DNA from: Pseudomonadota bacterium
Lineage (GTDB): Bacteria; Pseudomonadota; Alphaproteobacteria; Azospirillales; Azospirillaceae
Length of the DNA: 22,146 nt
Assembly: GCA_023416195.1 (NCBI GenBank)
Contig: JAEZID010000402.1
Span: 1-22,146, forward strand
Direction of reading: 5' to 3'
Shown here: piece after piece, positions 1 to 7,333 of the stretch
Numbering within the stretch: position 1 is the first letter of the stretch
How the letters are laid out: the number at the start of each line of letters is the position of its first letter
The notes under the pieces: generated by a model
The model's database searches: none
The model's input: only the letters and a program-made list of their open reading frames with translations
What the model was told of the DNA's origin: nothing
Position numbers and translations under genes: made by a program

Positions 1-2
1 TG

Positions 3-2855
3 CCGGTCAAGGGCCGCAACATGGTGGCGACGGGAGCGGTCGAGGACCGCTCGGGCAAATGGATTTTGCCGATGAGCCGGGGCGTGCACGACGTGGACGG
101 CGCTCTGCTGGGCGTCGTCTTCGCCTCGGTCAATCCCGAATATTTCCAGAGCATTTTCCAAACCGTGCACATCGGCCGCCAGGGGATGGTGGCTCTGTTC
201 CGTTACGACGGGGTGCTGCTGACCGGCCAGCCCCTGCCGCCGGAGCGGGTCGGCACGCAGGCGGTGGGGTCGGAGCTGTTCCGCAACCATCTTCCCAGCG
301 CCGAGCATGGCGTGTTCCGGGAAACCACCCCGGATGGCCGCAACCTGATCACCGCCTACCGGGCGACGCCGGTGTGGCCGCTGGTTCTGTCCATCAGCCG
401 GGACGAGGACGAGGAGCTGGCCGGCTGGCGCGCGAGCCTCGGCAACGCCGGCCTGATCACCGCCGGCTTCATTCTGGTGATTCTGCTGTTCGCGGTGACG
501 CTGATCCGCTCCATGGCGCTGGTCCACCGGCAGGGCGCCGACCTGGAGGAGAGCAACGCCCGCCTGAACGCCATCCTGGAAACGGCGGTCGAAGGCATTC
601 TGACCGCCCGACCCGACGGCATCGTGGAAAGCGCCAACGCCGCCGCGCACCGCATCTTCGGCTATCCGCCGGGCGCGCTGGTCGGGCGGGCGTTGCGCGA
701 TCTGGTTCCGCCCCGCCACCTCGACGACCACACCCGCGCCATGGAGGAGGTGGCGCGCGGCGCCCGACGCATCGGTGCGAACTTCACGCGCGAGGTGAAC
801 GCGGTTCGCCGGAATGGGGAAATCTTCCCGCTGGACCTTTCGGTGGCGGAGGTGAAGACGCGCAACGGCCTGCTGTTCGCCGCCATCGTCCGCGACCTGA
901 CCGAACGCCGCCGGGTGGAACGCACGCTGCGCGACGCCAAGGACAAGGCCGAGGCCGGACAGCGCAGCAAGATGGAATTCCTCGCCACCATGAGCCACGA
1001 GATCCGCACGCCGATGAACGGCGTGATCGGAATGGCCGGTCTCCTCCTGGAGACCCGGATGGACGAGGAACAGCGCAGCTACGCCACGACCATCCATGAA
1101 TCGGCGGAATCGCTGCTGGTCATCATCAACGACATCCTCGACTTCTCGAAGATCGACGCCGGGCACCTCGACTTGGAGGTCAGCGAGTTCGAGCTTCTGC
1201 CGCTGGTCGAAAGCGTGGTGGAACTGCTGGCCCCGCGCGCCGTCGCCAAGGGGCTGGAGCTGGTCAGCTACGTCCCGCCCGCCCTGCACGGGCCCTTGCG
1301 CGGCGATCCCGGCCGGCTGCGCCAGATCCTCATCAATCTTGCCGGCAACGCCGTGAAGTTCACCGACCGGGGCAGCGTCACCATCGTCGTGTCGGAAAAC
1401 GGACAGGACGGCGACGTGCGGTTCGAGGTGCGCGACACCGGCATCGGCATCGCCGCGCCCGACCGCGAGCGGCTGTTCACGATGTTCACCCAGGTGGACG
1501 CCTCCGCCGCCCGCCGCCATGGCGGAACCGGGCTGGGGCTGGCGATCTGCAAGCGGCTGACCGAACTGATGGGCGGGCGCATCGGTGTCGACAGCACGCC
1601 GGACGTCGGCAGCACCTTCTGGGTGACGCTGCCGCTGGGGCGGGGGCCGGACGCCGGCGCGGCGGCCCTGGCGCCGTCGGACTGGACCGGGCGACGGGTG
1701 CTGCTGGTGGACGACGTCGCGGTCAACCGCGATCTGCTGGTGCGCCACCTGAAGGGCTTCGGCATCGAGGCGGAAGCCGTCGCCTCCGGCGCCGAGGCGC
1801 TGGACCGGCTGCACGCCGCGCGGGAGGCCGGGCGCGCCTTTCACGCCGCCATCATCGACCACCGCATGCCCGGCATGACCGGACCGGAGCTGGCGGCCCG
1901 CATCCGCGCCACCCGCGCGCTGAGCGGCCTGCGTCTCGCGCTCGCCACCTCGCACCGGACGGAGGGGAAGGAGGAAGGGCCGGCGCCCGTCGACGCGCGG
2001 CTCGTCAAGCCGATCCGCACCAACGCCCTGCGCGCGTGCCTGGCCCGCCTGTTCGATCCGCAGCCGCCCGCCCTGACCATGGACGGCCCATCCGCCGACG
2101 CGGAACCGCCGCGCCGGCGCTGTCGCATCCTGGTGGCCGAGGACAACCCGGTGAACCAGCAATTGACCCTCGCCCTGCTGCGCCGCGCCGGACACGTCGC
2201 CGAAGCGGTGTCGAACGGGGAGGAGGCGGTGGGCGCCATCGCGGCCATCCCCTACGACCTCGTCCTGATGGACGTGCAGATGCCGGTGATGGACGGATTG
2301 ACCGCCGCCCGGACGATCCGCCGCCTGAACGGCCCGCCGGGGCGCGTCCCCATCGTCGCCATGACCGCCAACGCCATGCAGGGCGACGACACGGCCTGCC
2401 TCGCCGCCGGGATGGACGATTACCTGCCCAAGCCGATCAGCCCGGAGCTGCTGCTGCACGCGGTGGACCGCTGGGGCGCCCGCACGCCCCGGCCCCCGGA
2501 CGCACCCGCGCCGGTCAACCGGCCCAAGTTGGACGAACTGCGCCAGATCCTGGGCAAGGACGGTTTCGCCAACCTGATGAACACCTTCTTCCGCGACGTC
2601 GCCGGGCATCTCGACCGGCTGCGCGACGCCGTGAAGGAAGGCGATCTGTACGCGGTCGAGCAGGAAGGGCACATCATCAAGGGCTCTGCCGGCAGCGTCG
2701 GGTTCGACCGTGTGGCCGAGGCCGCCGACCGGATCGTCACCGACGCGCGACGGCGCGGCGGCGGCGGACCGCCGCCCGAGGCCGTCCAGGAGCTTGTCGC
2801 GGCCATGGACGAGGCGACGCGGGAATTCGACTTGTCTCCGGGAACGGTTTCTTAA
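3..2855 (+). CDS. Hybrid sensor histidine kinase with PAS, two receivers and Hpt (5' partial)
   Basis: Membrane hybrid kinase whose N-terminus lies left of the window; the frame is open from base 3. Residue numbers count from the ATG at base 21. Residues 1-140 resemble the end of a periplasmic Cache/PDC sensor, followed by a membrane helix at about 143-168. A PAS domain spans about 175-297. HisKA has phospho-accepting His326 in an SHEIRTPMNG box. The HATPase has an N-box (NLAGNAVKF), DTGIGI and GGTGLGLAI. Receiver 1 has D564/D565, D613 and K663; receiver 2 has E707/D708 and D751 in LMDVQMPVMDG. A C-terminal Hpt domain has His884 in HIIKGSAGSVGF. All phosphorelay residues are present, so the protein can in principle pass phosphate to a separate receiver. 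The next gene, 60 bases downstream on the same strand, begins with a receiver and is the obvious candidate. The ligand cannot be read from the sequence. Confidence 0.93.
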   Translation, partial: PVKGRNMVATGAVEDRSGKWILPMSRGVHDVDGALLGVVFASVNPEYFQSIFQTVHIGRQGMVALFRYDGVLLTGQPLPPERVGTQAVGSELFRNHLPSAEHGVFRETTPDGRNLITAYRATPVWPLVLSISRDEDEELAGWRASLGNAGLITAGFILVILLFAVTLIRSMALVHRQGADLEESNARLNAILETAVEGILTARPDGIVESANAAAHRIFGYPPGALVGRALRDLVPPRHLDDHTRAMEEVARGARRIGANFTREVNAVRRNGEIFPLDLSVAEVKTRNGLLFAAIVRDLTERRRVERTLRDAKDKAEAGQRSKMEFLATMSHEIRTPMNGVIGMAGLLLETRMDEEQRSYATTIHESAESLLVIINDILDFSKIDAGHLDLEVSEFELLPLVESVVELLAPRAVAKGLELVSYVPPALHGPLRGDPGRLRQILINLAGNAVKFTDRGSVTIVVSENGQDGDVRFEVRDTGIGIAAPDRERLFTMFTQVDASAARRHGGTGLGLAICKRLTELMGGRIGVDSTPDVGSTFWVTLPLGRGPDAGAAALAPSDWTGRRVLLVDDVAVNRDLLVRHLKGFGIEAEAVASGAEALDRLHAAREAGRAFHAAIIDHRMPGMTGPELAARIRATRALSGLRLALATSHRTEGKEEGPAPVDARLVKPIRTNALRACLARLFDPQPPALTMDGPSADAEPPRRRCRILVAEDNPVNQQLTLALLRRAGHVAEAVSNGEEAVGAIAAIPYDLVLMDVQMPVMDGLTAARTIRRLNGPPGRVPIVAMTANAMQGDDTACLAAGMDDYLPKPISPELLLHAVDRWGARTPRPPDAPAPVNRPKLDELRQILGKDGFANLMNTFFRDVAGHLDRLRDAVKEGDLYAVEQEGHIIKGSAGSVGFDRVAEAADRIVTDARRRGGGGPPPEAVQELVAAMDEATREFDLSPGTVS

Positions 2856-2915
2856 CCCATGGTTGATGGAATCCTTTCCCCACGGCAACGCCCCACAGCA
2901 ATGAAAGAGCCCAGG

Positions 2916-3821
2916 ATGGCCGACCCCATAAGCGCTCTGGTGGTGGACGACGAGGAGATGAGCCGCGCCATCGTCGCCGGCTATCTCGGGCGCATGGGCT
3001 ATCGGACGCTGGGGGCCGCCACCGCCGAGGAGGCGTGGCGGATCCTGGGCGACCAGCGGGAGGCCGTCCACGTCATTTTGCTCGACCGTCAGTTGCCGGG
3101 CATGGACGGGATGGAGTTCTTCAAGCGGCTGAAGGCCGATCCCGCCCTCGGCGCGATCCCGGTCATCATGCAGACGGTGTCCGACAGCAGTTCGGAAATC
3201 GCCGAGGCCATCCAGGCCGGAGTGTTCTACTACCTCGTCAAGCCTTACGCCGGTGACCTGCTGCGCTCCGTCGCGGCGGCGGCGGTGGAGGATTACGCGC
3301 ATCTGACCAAGCTTCAGGGTGACGTGCGTTCCCGCAACGACGCCATGGCGCTGATGCGCGACGGCACCTTCCATTTCCGCACCCCGCAGGAGGCGCACAA
3401 CCTCGCCATCGCCGTGTCCTCGATCATCCCGAACACGCGCAAGCTGGCCTTCGGGCTGATGGAACTGCTGATGAACGCCGTCGAGCACGGCAACCTCGGC
3501 ATCGGCTACGAGGCCAAGAGCGAGTTGAAGATGGGCAGCATGCTGTCCGGTGAAATCGAGCGGCGCCTGGCCCTGCCCGAAAACCGCGACAAGACCGCGA
3601 CGCTGCGCGTCGTGCACGACACCGCCCGGGTCGTCTTCACGGTGACCGACCAGGGGCGCGGCTTCGACTGGACCCGCTACCTCGCCGTGGACGCCTTCCG
3701 GTCGAGCGCCACCCACGGGCGCGGCATCGCGCTGGCCCGCATGGTCAGCTTCGACGAGCTGATCTACGAAGGCTCCGGAAACACCGTGGTGGGGGTCGTC
3801 GATCTGGCGCGGGCGGATTGA
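2916..3821 (+). CDS. Response regulator with C-terminal RsbW-like HATPase (serine kinase) domain
   Basis: From the ATG at 2916 the protein has 301 residues. Residues 5-125 are a receiver with D11/D12, phospho-acceptor D57 (LLDRQLPGMDG) and K109. The C-terminal part is a GHKL ATPase of the anti-sigma-factor-kinase type: N-box MELLMNAVEHGN, G1 DQGRGFD, G2 HGRGIALA. It has no HisKA domain, so it probably phosphorylates a STAS protein on serine rather than relaying His-Asp phosphate. The start at 2916 has AAAGAG six bases upstream and begins just before the first receiver strand; in-frame ATGs at 2859 and 2901 have poorer ribosome sites. It follows the hybrid kinase and converges on the PP2C and STAS genes, which together supply an RsbW/RsbU/RsbV-type set. 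The last 58 bases overlap the 3' end of the opposing phosphatase gene. Confidence 0.88.
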   Translation: MADPISALVVDDEEMSRAIVAGYLGRMGYRTLGAATAEEAWRILGDQREAVHVILLDRQLPGMDGMEFFKRLKADPALGAIPVIMQTVSDSSSEIAEAIQAGVFYYLVKPYAGDLLRSVAAAAVEDYAHLTKLQGDVRSRNDAMALMRDGTFHFRTPQEAHNLAIAVSSIIPNTRKLAFGLMELLMNAVEHGNLGIGYEAKSELKMGSMLSGEIERRLALPENRDKTATLRVVHDTARVVFTVTDQGRGFDWTRYLAVDAFRSSATHGRGIALARMVSFDELIYEGSGNTVVGVVDLARAD

Positions 3822-5077
3822 GGACCGCTCCGCGTCAGCCATAGGGCCGTCAGATCGTCGGCGAGCGGACGGGGCATGACGCCGAAATAGCGGTCGAGCA
3901 GGTTGGCGAGCGGGTCCGCCCCCCGCCCATCCATATCCCGGTGGCTCCAGCGCACGAGATCGAGAACGCCCTCGTAACCGAAGGGGCGCCCTTCCCAATC
4001 GCGCGACTCGAACAGCGCATCGCTGAACAGAAACAGGAAGGCGTCGGGCGGGAAGTCGATGACGCGGTTCCGGTAGCTGGCCTTCGGGGACACGCCCAGG
4101 GGCAGGCCGACGCTCTCCCCCACCAGCAGGTTATGGCCGGGAATGCCGATGATCGGCTTCGGCGCGCCGGCCGTGGCGTAGGTCAGCCGATCCCCGGCGG
4201 TGTCCACGACGGCGTAGAGCATGGCCGCGAACTGCGTTTCCGGCAGCAGCCCGACCAGAAGGCGGTTGATGGCGCCCAGCGTCTCCGCCGGGTCGTCGCC
4301 GGGAAGATCGATCTTCGCGAGCAGCGCGTGCAGGCGGAAGGTGTTCAGCGCGGCGGCCACGCCGTGCCCGGTGAAGTCGCACAGGAAAACGGCGAAGCGC
4401 GACTCGTCGAGAACCCGCGCCCCCCAGATGTCGCCGCCCAGTTCGGAGCTGGATTCGAAATGGCTGTCCAGCCGAACGGCATAGCGCCGCTCGATGTCCC
4501 GGCAGGCGTCGGCGTCCGGCAGCAGCGCCAGCTGCATGTCGCGGGCGAGCTGCATGCGCTGAACGGCACCGGTGTGGAAGGTCTGAAGGCTGCGGATGAC
4601 CTCCCGCAGGGACCGGTTGAGCGAGCGGTTCTCCAGGTGGACGCGCAGCCTTGCGGCCAGTTCGGCGCGGGTGACCGGCCGGGCGAGGATGTCGGTGGCG
4701 CCCAGTTCCATCGCCGCGCGCCGGTCCGCCGCCGAGCCGAAGCGGCCCAGCACCAGCACGGGAAGCTCCCGCGCGCCACCGGCGGCGCGCAACGACGCGA
4801 TCAGGTCGGGTGCGTGGTCCAGCAGCGCGCGGTCGATCACCACCAGATCGGGCGGTTCGACCTGCGCCGATGCCAGAACCCCGGCGGCGTCCAGCGCCAC
4901 GTCCACATAGCGCACGCCGATTCCGGCCAGGCCACGGCGGAGCGCCGCCGCGATTCCCGCGCGCGGCTGGCCCACCAGCACCCGCTGGCCGCCGACCGAC
5001 CGGGCCGCGGCCGGGGCCGCTGGTTGGGCCGGGACTTGCCTGTCCATCACCCCTGTCCGCATCACGCTTGTCCGCAC
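3764..5077 (-). CDS. Pseudo-receiver plus PP2C/SpoIIE-type serine phosphatase (RsbU-like)
   Basis: Protein of 437 residues from a GTG at 5077. Residues 31-148 fold-match a receiver and keep an acceptor-like D82 (VVIDRALLDH), but the acidic pair is replaced by VGQP and the conserved lysine by R133, so it is probably not phosphorylated normally. A helical linker (about 149-185) leads to a SpoIIE/PP2C phosphatase with metal-binding aspartates D216 (GGDIW), D234 (CDFTGHG), D353 (SDALFE) and D407/D408 (DDLTALW). Expected role: dephosphorylating the serine of a STAS protein, most likely the one encoded 21 bases upstream. The start is uncertain: GTG 5077, ATG 5062 and ATG 5047 are in frame and sit in a 15-base repeat. 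The final 20 or so residues lie past the phosphatase domain, in the overlap with the convergent REC-HATPase gene. Confidence 0.87.
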   Translation of the reverse strand: MRTSVMRTGVMDRQVPAQPAAPAAARSVGGQRVLVGQPRAGIAAALRRGLAGIGVRYVDVALDAAGVLASAQVEPPDLVVIDRALLDHAPDLIASLRAAGGARELPVLVLGRFGSAADRRAAMELGATDILARPVTRAELAARLRVHLENRSLNRSLREVIRSLQTFHTGAVQRMQLARDMQLALLPDADACRDIERRYAVRLDSHFESSSELGGDIWGARVLDESRFAVFLCDFTGHGVAAALNTFRLHALLAKIDLPGDDPAETLGAINRLLVGLLPETQFAAMLYAVVDTAGDRLTYATAGAPKPIIGIPGHNLLVGESVGLPLGVSPKASYRNRVIDFPPDAFLFLFSDALFESRDWEGRPFGYEGVLDLVRWSHRDMDGRGADPLANLLDRYFGVMPRPLADDLTALWLTRSGPQSARARSTTPTTVFPEPS

Positions 5078-5098
5078 CGCCCTTCGGTCGCCGCGAGA

Positions 5099-5404
5099 TC
5101 AGAACTCGCAGGGGATGATGGTGTGGAACTCGGAGATCTCGATCATCTCCCGCACCTGCCCCTTGGGCTGCTTCAGCTTCAGGCGCACGCGCGAGCGGTT
5201 GGCGGTGTTGTTGGCCAGCACCAGAAGGCCCAGGCCGGCCGAATCGATGAAATCCAGGCTGCCGAGGTTCAGCACGCAGTCGGAGATCTTGTCCTTCTCC
5301 ATGCCTTCGATGATTCGGCGAAAATCGTCGTTGGCTTCGAAGGTCAACTGCCCCCGCAGGTCGATTTCCCGGACGCCGCCCAGGTCACGGACGGTGTAGT
5401 TCAT
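5099..5404 (-). CDS. STAS-domain protein, anti-sigma-factor antagonist type (RsbV-like)
   Basis: A single STAS domain of 101 residues, the usual size for this family. The segment LDFIDSAGLGLL carries Ser55, the position phosphorylated by RsbW-type kinases and dephosphorylated by RsbU-type phosphatases in RsbV/SpoIIAA relatives. The stop codon is 21 bases before the start of the PP2C gene, so the two are very likely cotranscribed. The receiver-HATPase protein encoded by the convergent gene is the likely kinase. What the unphosphorylated STAS protein binds is not evident: no sigma factor, classic anti-sigma factor or diguanylate cyclase is nearby, so the output may be the HATPase protein itself, a chemotaxis component, or a factor encoded elsewhere. 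A GGTGGG stretch just before the ATG can act as ribosome site. Confidence 0.9.
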   Translation of the reverse strand: MNYTVRDLGGVREIDLRGQLTFEANDDFRRIIEGMEKDKISDCVLNLGSLDFIDSAGLGLLVLANNTANRSRVRLKLKQPKGQVREMIEISEFHTIIPCEF

Positions 5405-5445
5405 TTCCCACCCATCACTTTCCGGCTCATTGATTCCTGGCCCAT
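5401..5445 (-). CDS. Possible 14-codon leader ORF overlapping the STAS start
   Basis: A short frame beginning ATG GGC CAG ends in TGA that shares four bases (ATGA) with the STAS start codon. It contains two further in-frame ATGs. Its own ribosome site is weak, and a predicted transcription start near 5450 would make it almost leaderless. The arrangement is that of a translationally coupled leader peptide, but a frame this short can arise by chance; only the position supports it. Confidence 0.18.
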   Translation of the reverse strand: MGQESMSRKVMGGK

Positions 5446-5456
5446 CACCACTTTAC

Positions 5457-5486
5457 GTTATGCGCATACATCGGTTCGATCGTCAA
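5457..5486 (-). promoter_or_regulatory. Candidate sigma-70-type promoter for the STAS-PP2C pair
   Basis: Read on the minus strand: TTGACG (5486-5481), an 18-base spacer and CATAAC (5462-5457). The perfect palindrome TATGCGCATA (5459-5468) overlaps the -10 region, and TTATGCGC recurs at 5496-5503 across the chemoreceptor stop codon. This would let the STAS and PP2C genes be expressed apart from the upstream chemoreceptor. The -10 match is only moderate. Confidence 0.35.
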
Positions 5487-5495
5487 ACTTTCGGA

Positions 5496-7175
5496 TTATG
5501 CGCTCCGCACTCCGTTCAGCAGTGTGGTCACTTCGGCACGCAACGCCTGCGCCGGTTCACGCAGATCCTTCGCCGCCCACAGCACCTGGAAGGCGGCGCC
5601 ATAGGACGACGCGCTCGCCTGCGTCAGCGACACCACGCTGCGCGCGGCGGTGGTCGTGTCCTCGCTGACCGAAATGGCGTTGCGGGAGATGTCCTCGGTC
5701 GCCGCGCTCTGCTGCTCCACGGCGGCGGCGATGGAACCGGACACCTCGCGCATGCGCTCGATGATGCCGCCGATGGATCCGATCGCGACCACGGCGTCGC
5801 CGGTCGCCTGCTGCACGGCGCCGATCTGCTGGACGATGTCCTCGGTCGCCTTGGCGGTCTGGCTGGCGAGGTTCTTCACCTCGTTGGCGACCACCGCGAA
5901 GCCCTTGCCGGCCTCGCCCGCGCGGGCCGCCTCGATGGTGGCGTTCAGCGCCAGGAGGTTCGTCTGGCTGGCGATGGCGGTGATCAGCTTGACCACCTGT
6001 CCGATCCGTTCCGCCGCTTCGGCCAGCCCCTGAACCATGCCGTTGGCCCGCTCCGCCTCGCTGACCGCCTCCGACGCGATGGAGGAGGAGGAGGCGACCT
6101 GCTGGCCGATCTCGCGGATGGAGGCCGCAAGCTGCTGCGCCGCCGCCGCGACGTGCTGGATGTTGGTGCGCGACCGTTCCGAAGAGCGCGCGACCTCCAA
6201 AGTGCGGTGGGAGGTGCGGTTGACGCCCTTGCCCATGTCCTCCGCCGTGCTCTGGATCTTGTCGGCGCCGTTCATGACGAAGGACAGCGTCTCCTCCGCC
6301 TTGCTTTCGAAATCGCGCAGCAGCGCCTCGATGCGCCGGGCGCGCTCGATCTGCGCCCGCGTGGCCGCTTCCTGCTCGGCCTTCAGGCCGGCGGCCTGCT
6401 GCATGCTGTCCTTGAAGGCGACGATGGCGCGGGCGATGGAGCCGATCTCGTCCGCGCGGTCGGTGGCCGGGACGGCGACCGCATAGTCCTGCTCCGCCAG
6501 CCGGCCGAGCACGGCGTTGAGGCGCCCCACCGGCGACAGCAGGCGGCGCACCAGAACGAAGGACGCCACGCACACCAGCAGCGCCACCGCGCCCGCCGTC
6601 AGCGCGATCATCGCGATCAGCGGCGTCACCATGGCGAAGAATTCGCTTTTCTTCAGGCCGACGACCAGCATGCCGACGACCTCGCCGCGGGCGTCCTTGA
6701 TGGGGTCGTAGGCGGTGAAGTAGGCTTCGCCCAGCACCTCCGCGTCGCCGCGATAGGGCTTTCCCGCCTTCAGGACGGAGTCGTAGACGGGGCCTGGACC
6801 GACCTTCACCCCCAGGGCGCGCGTCCCGTCCGGCTTGCGCACGGTCGTGGCGATGCGGGTGTCGCCCTGGATCACGGTGGCGACGCCGCCGGCGATGCGG
6901 GCGATGCGGTCCACCAACTCCTCGTTGTCGTTCAGGACCGTCGGGCCGGCGTACAGCTTGCCGTCCTGGACGCGGAATTCGGTCCCGACGTGGCGCAGCA
7001 CCTCCCAGGCGATGGCCATGTTGGACTCCTGGCGGCGGGCGGCCTGATCGGCCATCTCGCTCTGCACCAGATGGAGCGTCACGAAAACGGTCGAGGCCGC
7101 CAGCACCAGAAGACCGCCGAGGCTGAGGGCGACCACCTTGGCCGAGATCGACATGCGTGCGAACAGGCCGTTCAT
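5496..7175 (-). CDS. Methyl-accepting chemotaxis protein with single Cache sensor domain
   Basis: Protein of 559 residues. TM1 lies at about 13-35; a periplasmic sensor at about 42-180 looks like the sCache_3 type (GVKVGPGPVYDSVLKAGKPYRG and a DPIKDARGEVVGMLVVGL ending); TM2 at about 185-208; HAMP at about 209-262; and a cytoplasmic signalling coiled coil. The conserved hairpin tip (ASQTNLLALNATIEAARAGEAGKGFAVVANEV) is at about 401-433. No C-terminal CheR-docking pentapeptide is seen; the protein ends in GVRSA. The start has GGAG seven bases upstream of ATG 7175; an ATG four bases earlier is out of frame. It would signal to CheA/CheW encoded elsewhere. The 91 bases to the STAS gene leave room for cotranscription. 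The ligand is unknown; small carboxylates are common for this Cache class. Confidence 0.93.
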   Translation of the reverse strand: MNGLFARMSISAKVVALSLGGLLVLAASTVFVTLHLVQSEMADQAARRQESNMAIAWEVLRHVGTEFRVQDGKLYAGPTVLNDNEELVDRIARIAGGVATVIQGDTRIATTVRKPDGTRALGVKVGPGPVYDSVLKAGKPYRGDAEVLGEAYFTAYDPIKDARGEVVGMLVVGLKKSEFFAMVTPLIAMIALTAGAVALLVCVASFVLVRRLLSPVGRLNAVLGRLAEQDYAVAVPATDRADEIGSIARAIVAFKDSMQQAAGLKAEQEAATRAQIERARRIEALLRDFESKAEETLSFVMNGADKIQSTAEDMGKGVNRTSHRTLEVARSSERSRTNIQHVAAAAQQLAASIREIGQQVASSSSIASEAVSEAERANGMVQGLAEAAERIGQVVKLITAIASQTNLLALNATIEAARAGEAGKGFAVVANEVKNLASQTAKATEDIVQQIGAVQQATGDAVVAIGSIGGIIERMREVSGSIAAAVEQQSAATEDISRNAISVSEDTTTAARSVVSLTQASASSYGAAFQVLWAAKDLREPAQALRAEVTTLLNGVRSA

Positions 7176-7204
7176 TCATACACTCCGATAATCCGCTGCG
7201 ACGC

Positions 7205-7235
7205 AGTCTACCAGAGCGATTGAAAAACGTTCAAT
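7205..7235 (-). promoter_or_regulatory. Candidate promoter with overlapping inverted repeat before the Cache chemoreceptor
   Basis: On the minus strand TTGAAC (7234-7229), an 18-base spacer and TAGACT (7210-7205) resemble a sigma-70 promoter, about 30 bases before the start codon. The inverted repeat ATTGAA-N5-TTCAAT (7219-7235) covers the -35 hexamer, a typical operator position. The element matches are moderate. Confidence 0.3.
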
Positions 7236-7333
7236 TCTTCACGCACTCGGACATCTAGCCGCAGGCCATTTGTCTCAACACGTCAGATTTCGGCGAACAA
7301 GACTCACCAACCGCGTGTTTTCTACCCGCAATC

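Noticed and set aside
2859..2915. Earlier ATG starts for the REC-HATPase protein
   Set aside because: Poor ribosome sites compared with AAAGAG before ATG 2916, and the extra residues precede the receiver fold.
3941..5668. 575-codon plus-strand frame across the PP2C and STAS genes
   Set aside because: Antisense to two clear protein domains; it crosses gene boundaries and has no recognisable motif.
5430..7223. 597-codon open frame on the plus strand
   Set aside because: It lies antisense to the chemoreceptor, is rich in His/Arg/Gly/Asp as expected for reverse frames in high-GC DNA, and shows no domain.
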